From: Beta vulgaris subsp. vulgaris
Lineage: Eukaryota > Streptophyta > Magnoliopsida > Caryophyllales > Amaranthaceae
Assembly: GCF_026745355.1 (NCBI RefSeq)
Contig: NC_079203.1
Coordinates: 1,183,249 to 1,247,248 of the forward strand
Direction of reading: 5' to 3'
Length of the DNA: 64,000 bases
Shown: positions 1 through 11,011 of the stretch, piece by piece
How positions within the stretch are numbered: position 1 is the first letter of the stretch
Layout: every line of letters begins with the position of its first letter
The notes under the pieces: model-generated
Databases searched by the model: none
The model's input: the letters and a program-made list of their open reading frames with translations, nothing else
What the model was told of the DNA's origin: nothing
Program-made: the position numbers and the translations under genes

Positions 1-1
1 C

Positions 2-3000
2 CGCTCGAGTGCAAGAGCAAATTCCACAATTAACCGCAAATACTTCAAATAGCTCACCCCGATGGCCTCTAATCAATCCACCTGCTCCAGCTGGTCCAGG
101 GTTGCCTTTCGATGCACCATCAGTGTTCAATTTGACCCAACCTACCCCAGGGTGCCTCCACCTGATATACTCCTCCACCCGAGAATTTCTTGAAGCATTT
201 GGCAGGTTACTCGAATTTCGCATTGCGCATTCAATTTGCTTAAGTCTTGCAAAAATAAAGCTGAGTTGATCTACCGGAATCTTAGGCTCCGCATTGAAAC
301 TTCTTTCGTTCCTCCATCTCCATAGCCACCAACATGTGATAGTGAAAACTCGACTACCCACCTCTCCATCAACATTCAAACTCCTTCTAAAATGCTGCGC
401 TAGCCACGCTTTCAAAGGACCACGCCACGTAGGATCTTCCGTGTTAATCCCCAGTTGGCGCCATAAAATTCTGGCCACTGGACAGTCCCGCAGAATGTGG
501 AGAGTACTCTCCTCGACCTCACCACAAGTGAAACATCGAGGGTCATCTGTTAAATGGCGAATAAAGCGATTACCATTAGACATAATTCTATCTTGGTAGC
601 TTAACCACATAAAGAATCTCATGCGTTGTGGCACCGGTAATTTCCAAATCCATTTCCAATTCTCATCACTAACTTGCGTTTCATCTTCACTACCCTGAAC
701 CAACTGCATTGCTGACCCAAGGGTAAATCCCCCCGAGGCTGAGCCATTCCAGAATACTTCGTCCACAGCCTCTTCATCTTCAACCAACTCAAAGGCCGCG
801 ATTTTTTGTAATATTTCCGCGGATAGAAAATTCGCGAAATTATCAACTAGCCATCCCACTTGAGGATCCCACATCTCTTTCACTGTAACGTCTTGAAGGT
901 GCAGAGGAGGCTTCACAATAGCGAGTTCAATAAGGGGTTTGTTAGTCGCCCATTTGTGATGCCAGAAAAAAGTTCGCGCACCATTTCCTACCGCCATGTT
1001 TATTCCTTTTCGAACCACATCAATGCTACTCATTATACCCCTCCAAGCATTGGACGCATTATTCCTCGATTGAAACATGTCCAGATCACACCTGTTGTCA
1101 CAATATTTGGCTCGAATTACCCGAGACCACAAAGATTTCGGCTCCGTTAGTAATCTCCATCTTAACTTGGCAAGGAAAGCCGAGTTTACTTGCCTCATCG
1201 ACTTTATTCCAAGACCACCCTCTTGTCGAGATTTATTTATATTCTCCCAAGCAACCAAGTGAACCTTTTTTTCTCCTTCCATCTCCCCCTACAAAAAACT
1301 CTTATTGCGCCTATCAATTTCGTCACAAGTTGAGCGCGGTAATTTTGTGGACTGCATAGCATAATAAGGGATAGTACTCAACGAAGATTGAATCAAAGTG
1401 GCTCTTCCGGCCATTGACAGCGTTTTCGTCTTCCATCCGGCTAATTTTCCGTTAATCTTTTCTACAAGATATTGATATTCTCGCTTGGAAGATCTCCCAT
1501 TAATAGTCGGCACTCCCAAATATTTCCCTAAATCAGAAGTAATCTCCATCCCTAGCACCTGACTTATCTCCTCTTGCACATCCAAGTGAGTATTTGGAGA
1601 AAAGAAGATTTTAGACTTAGCCGCATTAACTTTGCTACCTGATGCATCACAAAATTTAGCAAGACAATTCTGCAAAATCTCCGCCTGGTCCCTAGAAGCT
1701 TCACAAAATAAGATCAAGTCGTCAGCAAAAGCTAGATTCGAAATTGCTGGTCCATTCCTACTCGCCCGAAGAGGTTTCCATGACCCTAGCCTTACTTCTC
1801 TGTCAATAATATGAGCCAAGCGCTCCATACAGATTACATAAAGATAGGGAGATAAAGGATCTCCCTGTCTAATTCCACGCGTCGGTTGAAAAGCCTCCAT
1901 TGGCTCCCCATTCCACAAGATACTCAGTCGGGCCGACTCAATACACCGCATAACCACGTCAACCATATTCTGCGGCAACCTAAGCTCTAAAAGAGACTCC
2001 CGGATAAAACTCCAGCGCAATCTATCATACGCTTTCTCGAAATCTATCTTAACCATTATAGCTCCCCTCTTTCCTTGATTGCTTCTCATTGTATGCAGCA
2101 TCTCTTGCACGATAATCACATTATCCGTGATTTGACGCTTGGGAACAAAACTACATTGAGTAGGAGAAATAAGCTTGGGTAAAATCGGTTTTAAGCGATT
2201 AACAATAACTTTGGTAATCAGCTTATACACAATATTACACAACCCTATAGGCCTGAATTGATTCGGGCGACTTGGGACATCCGACTTCGGAATCAGAACC
2301 AAAAAGGCATCATTCAAGCCTTCAGGGAAGTCGCGGCCTGTCAGAACATCTTCCACTAACTTCGTAACATTTGGCCTAACAATGTTCCAATACCGTTGAT
2401 AAAATACTGGCTGGAACCCGTCCGGGCCGGGGGCCTTATACGGCTTCATGTCTTTTAACGCAGCTATGACTTCACAAGGCCCAAATGGCCTAGCTAATTT
2501 CTCTTTTTCGTCACTCGAAATTTCAGGAAAATAGTCCCTAATCACCTGACTATGATTGCTTTCGACATTTTGCTCTTCTTGAAAAAGATCTTTCCAGAAT
2601 GATCGCACCATCAACTTCACTTGATCAACGTCCGTTATCCACGACCCATCCTCATCCATCAGCGCATCTACTCGATTCTTTTGTCTGCGAATTATTGTAG
2701 AAAGGTGAAAATATCGAGTATTTCGATCTCCATCACAAATAGCATCCATTCGCGACTTTTGGAACCACAGCATCTCTTCATCATTGAGAACCTCTTCCAT
2801 TTCTTTTCGAAGTTTCATTTCCAACTTTATCAAATATGGTTGTTGACCCTGCGCCAAAATTCTCTGAACCCCTTCTAATCGAGCCCACAATTCAGATTTT
2901 TTGCGAAAAATATTGTAGAATTCATCTTTATTCCACTGTTGAATTTTTTGAGCAAAAGCCTTCAAGAATGGAACAATTGGCGCTGACTCTACCCAATTCT

Positions 3001-3790
3001 TAGCCACAAATTCATTGAACTTCTCATGGCGCATCCACGTTGCTTGGAATCTAAAAGGCTTTAGGGATGACGGGATCGGTGCAAAACCAGTATTACTTAT
3101 AATAATTGGGCAATGATCCGAACTGGCCTTAGGGAGATTTCGCACCCCTCCTTCTGTAAACCTCATCCTCCAATTCTCGTTCACTAGGCCCCTATCCAGC
3201 CTTGCTGATTTGAAGGTGTCTATACTATTTCCCCGAAACCACGTATGAGCTGGCCCTGAGCATCCAAGGTCAATCAACTCATTTTTCTCGACCCAATTAG
3301 CAAAATTTCGACACCGTCTCTGCATTTCCGAATTACCCACTCCATTACGTTCACTCATAGCAATCGTATCATTGAAGTCCCCCGCCAGAAGCCAAGGACC
3401 ATTGTAATTCCGTTTAACATTGTCCAACTCTCTCCATAACTCTCTACGAAGACTACTATCAGGGCTTGCGTAAACCGCAGAGAATAACCAAGGATCTTCC
3501 CCCACTTTTTTGATTTCGACTGTTAAGTGCTGAGAATGCGACCCATAGGTTACTACTGAAATTTCTTCAGCCTTCCAAAACATCCAAATTCCTCCCGAGA
3601 AACCATGAGCCTCCACACGCATCTTTCCCGAGAAACCAATTCTATCGCAAACTTTATCAGCTTGCTCTCCACTTAAATGAGTTTCGACAAGAACCACCAT
3701 AGTAGGGCGGTTAATACGAATGATTTCTTTCACAGTAGGAATCTTATTTCCTACACCTTGCACATTCCACACTAATATTTTTATCGACAT
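2..3790 (-). pseudogene. LINE A ORF2: endonuclease / reverse transcriptase / RNase H, one in-frame stop
   Basis: Encodes the polyprotein that nicks target DNA and reverse-transcribes the element RNA. The chosen start is the ATG at 3790 (MSIKILVWNVQG), 50 bp past the ORF1 stop; the frame is open further upstream, but only from a GTG. Visible in order: APE-type endonuclease with WNVQG, VETHLSG, AGDFND and SDHCP; reverse transcriptase with RQGDPLSPYL and FADD; then a zf-RVT-like region with Cys/His spacing near CFTCGEVEESTLHILRDCP; then an RNase H start, LNTDGASKGNPGPAGAGG, cut by the window edge. A TAG at 1289-1291 replaces the Trp of the family FLWG motif. Reading on in the same frame, positions 1288 to 2 contain no further stop. 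The element is therefore one substitution from open, although cis-inactive as read. Confidence 0.85.
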
Positions 3791-3839
3791 ATTAAAACTA
3801 GGAAAAATTGGGTACCTTTCATATTCCAAGGATGGAATT

Positions 3840-5849
3840 CTAGGCAATGTTTCCATAAACATCTCCCTCAACGCCCTCATTGGGCCATCCGTTATGAATG
3901 GAAGCCCCAGATTGATCATCAGGAAGGGCACACTGTTCTCTGGTGACGTGAAGGAGTTGATCTCCATTCGCACTCGATTGGCCGTCGGATGAGCCGCAAT
4001 CAATGACGGGCCGTCCATCTGTTGCTCCACAAACAGCTCTATCGCTGGTGGAATGTGGGACACCAATGTAATCGGAGTCCTTGCCCTGCTGACTTCCTCC
4101 ATTGGCAGTAACACTCAAAGGAAGTCTCCCACTATCACTCACAATTCTTTTCGAAAGATTGAAGTTTGAGGGTTTATTCTCCTTTCCAACTCCTCTATGA
4201 GTAGCAGTCTTTCGCCCAGTCCCTTTCTTAAATTTCGGGCCGCGAATAGCTTGGGCTTTGGATGATAATTCCTTAGGGTTTTTTATTGTATGGCGTATCT
4301 CAGATTTTTCCGAAATTTTATCTTTAGAAACAATTGATATTTTTTCTAAAGATATATTTCGAGATTCCTCTTCCACAGATTTTAGCAAATCTATGTGACT
4401 GACAATAGGAGATACAGCTGCCAAAAACGTAGTCCCTTCCCTATTAGGATTCATCGCCTCATTTGTTTCCATACCACACTCCGAGTTAACTTTTTTTGCC
4501 ATAGTACCTTGACTTAATCCTATCGAAGCCTCCTTTTCAGAATTGCCTACTTCTGGACCTTCGCCTACTAGCTTGTCTCCACCATTACAAACAATGTCTT
4601 CCATCTCTAATATCTCAAATCTAGATCCACTTGTTTTCTCCACTTGGTTACCCATATTGCCAATGTTCGCCTTGGTATTAAGACTTTTTTGCATCTTCTC
4701 ACCATATTTTTCACTGGGGATGTCAGTAGAATCCTTCGAAATTTTAAGACCTTCCATCAATTTATTTGCGGTCACCAAGTGTTTAGGATTACTCTTTCTA
4801 CTTACTTTGGACACTAACATCCATTCCCCATACTTATTATTGACTTCAGGTCTTACCACTGGAGCCCTTTCACAATTACTTCCGTTCTCCATATTATTCA
4901 GAGCTACATGCTGGGGGTCCTTATTGGATTCAGGAGCCTTAAAAGATTCACACTTATCTTCTTTATGTCCCAAATGACCACACTTGAAACAAATCAATTT
5001 CAGTCCTTCATACTGAATCTTCCATACTCGCCCATTGAGTCTGAATTTCGATAGCAAAGGTTTAGCCAGATCCACTTCAATACAGAACCTAACATATTGG
5101 CCACGATCCATAGACTCTGTATTCCTATCAATCTTAATAACTTTCCCAATTTTGCTTCCAATCTTATGCAGGATAAGTTCATCAAAATATTCCACAGACA
5201 AGTTAGGAATCCTTACCCATGCAGTTAAGTGGCGCATTGGTGCCTCATCAGCAATAAAATTAGGGATCCATTTCCTAATCGTCAAGTAACTATCTCCAAT
5301 CATCCACGGACCTTGAGTCATAACGAATTCATAGTCTTCCAAGCTTGTGAAACGCACTACATAAAATGCATGGCCAACATCAGTTAACGCAATGTTACCT
5401 TTTAATTGCCATTTAAATCGCAGACGGCGCATTAACACTTCATAGCCCATCTTCTTATCAAACAATTTAATGATGATAGAATTCTTCCACGGACTCCGAA
5501 TGCGCCTTTTGTCAGCCTTGGAAAGGACAATATTAGGGCAGTTTTCATCATCTCTCTCAGACTCGGATTCAATCTCGTCATCAGATATGACATCTTCTTC
5601 CACGGCGCCGCTCTCAAATAAAGGGTTCACAGCCCTTCCAAATGATTGCGTCATCTGGCTATATGACTTACTTCTCACAGGTTCAAAATCCTGAGGGGCT
5701 TCCAATTCCATCGTATGATTGGTCTCATCTAATTGTCGCTTGAATTTCTTATTGGATCTCTGTAGGAGATCATTTTCTTCGCTTGATAGGGCCAGCACCC
5801 TATCGCTTTCGCTTGAGAGGTTTTCGCTCATTGAGAGGTTTTCGCTCAT
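3840..5849 (-). CDS. LINE A ORF1: DUF4283 / zinc-knuckle RNA-binding protein
   Basis: 669 codons, open from ATG (5847-5849) to stop. Plant L1 ORF1 products bind element RNA in the ribonucleoprotein particle. The N-terminal third is acidic and Ser-rich. A DUF4283-type region follows (around residues 110-270, with WKNSIIIKLFDKKMGYEVLM and the FVMTQGPWMIGD motif). Next is one CX2CX4HX4C knuckle (CFKCGHLGHKEDKC) and a long low-complexity Lys/Ser/Glu tail. The first codons are duplicated (MSENLSMSENLS) because an 18-bp unit at the start is tandemly repeated, giving two candidate ATGs 18 bp apart. It ends 50 bp before the ORF2 ATG. No lesion seen. Confidence 0.85.
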   Translation of the reverse strand: MSENLSMSENLSSESDRVLALSSEENDLLQRSNKKFKRQLDETNHTMELEAPQDFEPVRSKSYSQMTQSFGRAVNPLFESGAVEEDVISDDEIESESERDDENCPNIVLSKADKRRIRSPWKNSIIIKLFDKKMGYEVLMRRLRFKWQLKGNIALTDVGHAFYVVRFTSLEDYEFVMTQGPWMIGDSYLTIRKWIPNFIADEAPMRHLTAWVRIPNLSVEYFDELILHKIGSKIGKVIKIDRNTESMDRGQYVRFCIEVDLAKPLLSKFRLNGRVWKIQYEGLKLICFKCGHLGHKEDKCESFKAPESNKDPQHVALNNMENGSNCERAPVVRPEVNNKYGEWMLVSKVSRKSNPKHLVTANKLMEGLKISKDSTDIPSEKYGEKMQKSLNTKANIGNMGNQVEKTSGSRFEILEMEDIVCNGGDKLVGEGPEVGNSEKEASIGLSQGTMAKKVNSECGMETNEAMNPNREGTTFLAAVSPIVSHIDLLKSVEEESRNISLEKISIVSKDKISEKSEIRHTIKNPKELSSKAQAIRGPKFKKGTGRKTATHRGVGKENKPSNFNLSKRIVSDSGRLPLSVTANGGSQQGKDSDYIGVPHSTSDRAVCGATDGRPVIDCGSSDGQSSANGDQLLHVTREQCALPDDQSGASIHNGWPNEGVEGDVYGNIA

Positions 5850-6165
5850 TGTGACACATACATTAACTTATAGAAATATGTAGTTTCTAGCACGATATAG
5901 TAAGTGTCGGAATAATACAATGGATTATTCAGAATTGATGTTGTTTCTACATGATATAGTATGCTTCTAAATGAAATATAGTGAGTTTTTGAATTGATAT
6001 AATGAGTTCCAGAATATATTGGATTTTTTTGGAAATGATGTAGTTTATGCATGATATAGTATGTTCCTGAATGATATATATAGTAAGTTTTCACATGATA
6101 TTAATGGTTTCTTCTTGATATAGTGAGTTTCTGAATAATATAATGGATTGTTTAAAAATGATACG
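5850..6165. repeat. Imperfect ~20-bp tandem repeats at the LINE A 5' end
   Basis: A run of degenerate AT-rich units close to TGATATAGTRNGTTTCTGAA, roughly a dozen with insertions and point changes, directly upstream of the ORF1 ATG on the minus strand. It stops at the shared GLP1 downstream flank (about 6170). It may be the element's 5' UTR/promoter or a pre-existing minisatellite; the sequence alone does not decide. Confidence 0.6.
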
Positions 6166-6269
6166 TTTTTATGACTTGGTGCACAACAATGTTAACGTGA
6201 ACCGGGTGCACACAAGTCATATTAGGAGAAAGAATTTCCCAGTCAAAAAAAGGAAGGAAATAATCGATT

Positions 6270-6365
6270 GCCATGAAGGGAATCGAACCAAAGAACTAAA
6301 ACATAAACCTTCACTCCTACAGAAGAAGCTACCATCTTCACCATGCAAAGATAATCTCCAGACTC
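6270..6365 (-). repeat. tRNA-like B-box relic downstream of GLP1
   Basis: Contains, on the minus strand, GGTTCGATTCCC followed by TTCATGGCAA, a Pol III B-box type motif. The same segment recurs downstream of GLP4 (about 32415-32500) and, with an internal deletion, of GLP2 (about 14668-14712). It therefore predates the GLP block duplications. The T-arm does not pair properly, so it is read as an old SINE/tRNA relic, not a tRNA gene. Confidence 0.4.
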
Positions 6366-6613
6366 CAGATTTATGGGAGCTGGGTGATGAGCACCCTACA
6401 ACCCGTTTTAACAGAGTAGCAGAAACCAAAGATTTAGAATTATCATTCAATACTGCAAAGAAATTATACAAGGTAACATTTGCACAAACTTTCGAATAAG
6501 TTGAATATGAAAAGGGAACAAGTACCCACACACACTCTCTTTTGGAGTATGATTATTTGAGTACGCTAAAAACCAACTTTTAGTAAGAAAATTAGACAAT
6601 AACTCGAAAGGAA

Positions 6614-7240
6614 CTAAGCAGTCCCAAATATCCTCTTTAGCCTCATTACTTCTTCATTACTTAGAAGAGTGATTTGCTCAACAATATCAGCAGGTAAATT
6701 TCCAGCAAATAACGTGGTAGTGCGTTGTATCGCTGGGTTTGCGCCATTCAAGCTAACAAATGCAGTAGCTGGAGTTGTACCAACATTAACTTGAAAATGA
6801 AGCATGGCTTGTGGAAAGATCATAACGTCTCCAACCTCAAGTCTTCTATAATATGCAGTGTTGGTTGTGTCAATGAATCCTGCAATTATAGACCCTGTTG
6901 CTAAGATAATAACTTCTGATGTTCTGTGTGAGTGGATTGGTATCACTCCACCTACACCAAAGTCTAGTCTTGCCATAGAAATACCAAGACCATTCAATGC
7001 TGGGAATGCATCGACAAATGCAAGAGTCACATTATTTCTAAATAAGTTTGAGGTGGTCGTTCTTTCACCACGAAAACCAGTGTAAACGAAATCATCTGTT
7101 GTGATATTAGCAGGATCCTTGCAAGCGTACCCTTGTGGTCCCCTTGGGAGATTCAAGTCTCCTACACAAAAATCAAATTCAATAGCATGAGAAAGAGAAA
7201 CCAAGAGAGAAAAAGTGAAGAAAATGGTAAGGTTATTCAT
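6614..7240 (-). CDS. Germin-like protein GLP1 (cupin; ABP19/ABP20-like)
   Basis: Complete single-exon gene, 208 aa, the usual germin-like length. Germin-like proteins are secreted, metal-binding cupins that assemble as oligomers in the cell wall/apoplast; some members have superoxide dismutase or oxalate oxidase activity, but the activity here cannot be inferred. Visible: signal peptide of about 19 residues ending SHA; Cys25 and Cys40, the germin disulfide pair; cupin motif 1 with His103, His105 and Glu109 (PIHSHRTSEV); motif 2 with His148 (FPQAMLHFQVN). All four metal ligands are present. N-x-T sites occur at NIT (45) and NVT (70). It belongs to the IEFDFC group with GLP2 and GLP4, and has one extra Thr before the NVT site compared with GLP2. 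The ATG is the only sensible start, just before the signal peptide. Confidence 0.95.
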   Translation of the reverse strand: MNNLTIFFTFSLLVSLSHAIEFDFCVGDLNLPRGPQGYACKDPANITTDDFVYTGFRGERTTTSNLFRNNVTLAFVDAFPALNGLGISMARLDFGVGGVIPIHSHRTSEVIILATGSIIAGFIDTTNTAYYRRLEVGDVMIFPQAMLHFQVNVGTTPATAFVSLNGANPAIQRTTTLFAGNLPADIVEQITLLSNEEVMRLKRIFGTA

Positions 7241-7362
7241 TTTGGAAGTAGTTGGAGAGAGTAGGTGTAATATTTTTGCAAGCTAAGGGAAACTTTGTTT
7301 TAGTTTACTTAGCTTGATGTGGGTTTTTAGTTAGGTTGCATCTAATAGCCATGATTGGCACC

Positions 7363-7373
7363 CTATATATATA
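7363..7373 (-). promoter_or_regulatory. TATA box of GLP1
   Basis: Sequence CTATATATATAG about 123 bp upstream of the GLP1 ATG. It is followed (in gene direction) by GGTGCCAATCATGGCTA, a block kept beside the TATA box of the other GLP copies. Confidence 0.7.
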
Positions 7374-8205
7374 GACGAGTCGAGTAATGTAGGTTATAAA
7401 ACTGTCTAATTCAAACAACTTGTCCAATTGTTCTCGCACTTAAAAAACCTTATTCAAATTGAAATGCAAGGAATTTTGTTTGATATATATGGTCCGCAAG
7501 CTATGTAATTATGCAATTGAAAAGCCAATTTTTACAGTTGACATGGAAAAGTCACATATGATTTTCCTGATTTTATAAGGACTTTGGGTCATTATTAATA
7601 CATGATTGGAGTGGGGTATTATTAATTCCTCCCTTTCTAAATACATGCAATAATTCTTACCTATACACTATCAATGCACTACTTTGTTCCTAAAATCTTT
7701 AATTATGTATTAAAAAAATTATAAAAAATTTATATTATTAAAGTATATATGCATAATGACAAATCACGCTCATTAAGCCACACTAGTTTTTCTTATACAT
7801 TTGTAAGAGAATACGAGATAAGATTGGTAGATAAATATATATATAGTGGTTACTATGCAAATATTGCAACTATAAGATTATTATTCAATAATCTCTTTTA
7901 TATAAATCAAACTCTTCCACTTTATTATATTCAACTATTCAAAGTGATACACAAATTTTTCCACTTTATTTGAGTAGAAGCTTTCTTCTGCTCTATATTT
8001 CCTTCTCTCAATATTATATTTGAATGATGAACGAATAACGAAAAAACCAACGAAACATTGATTTAATAAAAACATATTAAAAAATAAAATTAATTATAAA
8101 CATTTGTTCGAATTAATTTTTTTGTAACACTGATGAATAACTAATTGAGAAAAAATATTGATATGACACGCACACATAGCATGCAAAAAGAAAATACTAG
8201 TATTA
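7374..8205. other. GLP1 upstream region, AT-rich, no gene
   Basis: Shares blocks with the upstream flanks of GLP2 (15574-16130) and GLP4 (33334-33850), for example the AATTGAAAAGCCAATTTTTAC stretch also upstream of GLP4 and the TTGGGTCATTATT block. No coding frame resembling a protein family was seen. Confidence 0.6.
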
Positions 8206-8211
8206 CATATT

Positions 8212-8540
8212 CTAACACACCCCCTCAGGCAAAGTGGGAGGTTTCCAAGCACTTAGATTCTCACAAAAATCTTCAAGAAGGACCAAAGGAAGACCTTTTG
8301 TGAAGATATATGCAAATATGGCAACGCGATGGAACATGTAAAACACGGACTTGTTCACAAGCAACCTTTTCGCAAACAAAATGGATATCCATCTCAATAT
8401 ATGTTTATTGTGCTGATGGTTAACATGATTAACACTAACATTAACATAATACACTAATATGAAGCTCAAGAAGGAGGTTATGTAACGAACAAGACTCAGA
8501 TACAACATTAGCGACCCTACAATAATCTTTGCACACTTCA
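8212..8540 (-). pseudogene. Ty1/copia RNase H C-terminal fragment
   Basis: Minus-strand frames resemble the end of a copia polyprotein: a GVANVVSES-like stretch, then KHIEMDIHFV and finally ENL.AWKPPTLPEGVC, the family's C-terminal RNase H region. Frameshifts and substitutions break it. It lies back to back with an integrase fragment on the other strand (8545-8890). Confidence 0.6.
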
Positions 8541-8544
8541 TCTG

Positions 8545-8890
8545 TCTATAGGGCACCATTATTATCTTGTGTTGTTAGATGATTACTCAATTTTTTTTGT
8601 CGACTTTTCCTCTATCTAAAAACCTCAAGTTTATTCCACATTTCATTCTTTTCGAGCTTATATCCGCACACAATTTGAATGTGATGTTAAGAATCTCCCT
8701 TGTGATATTGAGAAGCAAGCCCTTAAGAGATTTTTGTTCCATACATGGGTTGGCTTTTCGCTTTTTTTTTGTTCTTATACCTCTTCACAAATTGGGAAAG
8801 CTGAACGAAAAATATGAACCATCAACAATATTGTTCAGACCCTCCTTGCTCATGCAATCATGCTTCTCTACCTCCTCATTTAAGCATCAT
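8545..8890 (+). pseudogene. Ty1/copia integrase fragment
   Basis: Plus-strand frames read HYYLVLLDDYSIF, FHSFRAYIRTQFECDVKNL, SYTSSQIGKAERK and TINNIVQTLLAHA, the integrase catalytic-core region of copia elements. Several frameshifts and stops interrupt it. It is in opposite orientation to the RNase H fragment at 8212-8540, so the element was rearranged. Confidence 0.6.
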
Positions 8891-9262
8891 GCATCATGCA
8901 TTACAAATAAAATACATTCTAATTACAAGAATAAAGAATATTCTAAGCATATACGTATTCTAACAAGAAATATCTACAATGTCGTATACTCGTATTCCAA
9001 ATAACTACCCATAAAAGCCATATACACAAGAGACAATAAGACACAACTATTATATAGAAAACAATGACCAAGAAGGCTCAAAGCAAAGAGAAACATTAAC
9101 AATTACACTTAATCACCCAATGTCCTTAGAATATCGGAGTTCCAGAACTCCATCTTTGAATTATCCATGTCAACTGCAATAATTGTCGGTTCTATTGCTT
9201 AAGTTCCGCATGCAGTTTGCTGACCAGTGATCATATAATTATGAGTCATCATAAACATTTAA
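8891..9262. other. GLP block flank, no gene
   Basis: From about 9040 to 9235 this matches flanks at 17370-17600 and 36100-36610 (shared GAACTCCATCTTTGAATTAT and neighbours). It marks the right part of the ancestral GLP duplication unit. Confidence 0.6.
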
Positions 9263-9792
9263 TCTATACAAATATATTAAAAAGCTTGTGAAAGAAAGTC
9301 TTTGCATTACGTGGCATTCTACTTAAATTTCTAATGCAAATGTTTTATGTCTATGTGTACTATTCACTTTACAAAAAAGTCTAAGTGCAAGATATCGAAC
9401 ATGTGACCTTTAAAATGAAAAGTAAGAGGTTAACCATCAATACACTGTGATTTTGTTGTCTAATGTTGAAAATAAAATATGATAAAGTCTTGTAATAATT
9501 ATAGTTAACTAAAAAAACCTAAACAAGTATATACATCTCTAACACTTTTATTACGTAACTTACCAGATAATATTGATGTTATATTCTCTTACCACAATTC
9601 CTTTTAAGGTGTTGTTTTCAAATTCAAACCTTTCAACTTTTTGTTACTTATCACGTCGTGACGTGATTTTTCAATTTCTTAATGGACAAAAAATATGAAA
9701 AGTGGCAAAATCAATTATGAAATTTAAAAATAATAACATATTTGTTTATTGTAACTGACCTGAGGCATCATCCCGGACAAAAAAAAAACTAG
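9263..9792 (+). mobile_element. Non-autonomous Helitron (Helitron 1)
   Basis: Begins TCTATACAAATATATTAAAAAG and ends in CTAG preceded by an eroded GC-rich hairpin region (GAGGCATCATCCCGG), flanked by A/T as expected for rolling-circle insertion. No Rep/helicase coding. On the minus strand it contains a Pol III-like module (box B near 9391-9402, box A near 9428-9440), as do the other TCTATAC-type Helitrons here. Confidence 0.65.
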
Positions 9793-11010
9793 TTAACAAT
9801 CTAACAGTGGGTATTTTATTAGGGGTAGTGGTGTTTTTTAGTGTAAGGGAAGTTGGTGGCAGCACACATTTCATGCTCTTATTTGTCCAAATAATATTAC
9901 TTTTGCAATTTTAAACTTGTATATCTCAAAAATTATATTTAAAAAAAATACCAATGTTCATATATTTTTACTCTCTATAAATAAATATCCATTTTGATAT
10001 AATTTCATCATATTTTTATTTTACCCTTCTCTAACTATTATTTAGATATGTAAAAAAAATACAAACACTATTTGTATAAAACACTATTAGTACATTATTA
10101 ATAATCAATCGTAATAATTTTTACTAATATATAATAAAAGATATTTAAGTTCAAAGATGTGCATTGGAGATTTACACATGAAAATGAGAAAGAAAAAAAA
10201 CAGAGAGAGTAATACTTAGTCAAAAAAGGGTAATGAAAAAATAATTAGCTCTTAATAGTGAAATATGTAGGAACGGAAACTGGTAACAATTATATCTAAC
10301 TTATTTGATAACCATGGCGTGAGAAGATCACTGCCCTAAAGTTGAATTTACCCCGTAACAACACACAGACTCTTAGCAACCAACCTCCAGGGATACGGTT
10401 TCTGTGTTTCCAGTGTTGATGGAAAAACAGATTGAGAACACTCTTGAATATTTTCCAGAATATTAGAGAACAAAGCAGAGAAGAAGAAAGTGTTTCGTAT
10501 TAATCTGTGTCAAGTGAAACAATAAACCTCGATATTTATAGAGAGAAGAAACCAGAAGGAGGTTGAAACGTGGGTAAAAACGATCACTTAGTGGGAAGAA
10601 TAATGGCGGCAGTTATGGCACGAAATAAGGGAAAACAGACACATTAATGGAGAAATTAAGGGGAAAATGGTAACTTAATACTGGATTAAAACAGTCATAA
10701 ATCTGACAGAATGTTGACCCAAAAAGTTAGGTAAGTTAAGTTTATTTCCCAAAGTCCATGGCGCTGGCCCGGTTCGGACGGCACACATGAGGTAACTCCA
10801 ATCACCACATACCCACTAAAAGTCGCATTGCTACGTAACTCAAAGGATAGACGAAGTACTCTTCCCTTTATTTTTTCAATGTGAGACAAGAGACTCTTCA
10901 GTCTTCATATTCTTTTGAAGCAAGCTTATGAGTTTCTAAAAGCCTCTCATAAACTCCAACAAACTAATCAAGGTCAAAGTGATACAACCTTACATAACCA
11001 TCTTCACCTC
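9793..11010. other. Spacer with possible LTR-like segment
   Basis: 9793-10260 is plain AT-rich sequence. About 10270-11000 is richer in GC and carries a minus-strand CTCTATAAATATCG TATA-like motif at 10531-10542, in the style of a solo LTR. I could not define TG/CA ends or a target duplication. No gene seen. Confidence 0.35.
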
Positions 11011-11011
11011 T

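Larger units (their letters stand above)
1..6170 (-). mobile_element. L1-type LINE (LINE A), 3' end outside the window
   Basis: A non-LTR retrotransposon on the minus strand. In transcription order it has a repeat-rich 5' region (about 6170-5850), ORF1 (5849-3840) and ORF2 (3790 to the window edge) with endonuclease, reverse transcriptase, zf-RVT-like region and the start of an RNase H domain. The poly(A) tail and target-site duplication lie left of the window, so the 3' boundary is unknown. The 5' boundary is set by the end of the repeat array and is approximate. It is notably well preserved: the only lesion I found in either ORF is one TAG codon at 1289-1291. Confidence 0.85.

Noticed and set aside
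9..1262. Plus-strand open frames across LINE A
   Set aside because: Antisense shadows: the minus strand reads as one continuous ORF2 C-terminus and RNase H.
6143..6499. 118-codon plus-strand frame in the GLP1 downstream flank
   Set aside because: The same flank behind GLP2 and GLP4 does not keep the frame, and it overlaps the tRNA-like relic.
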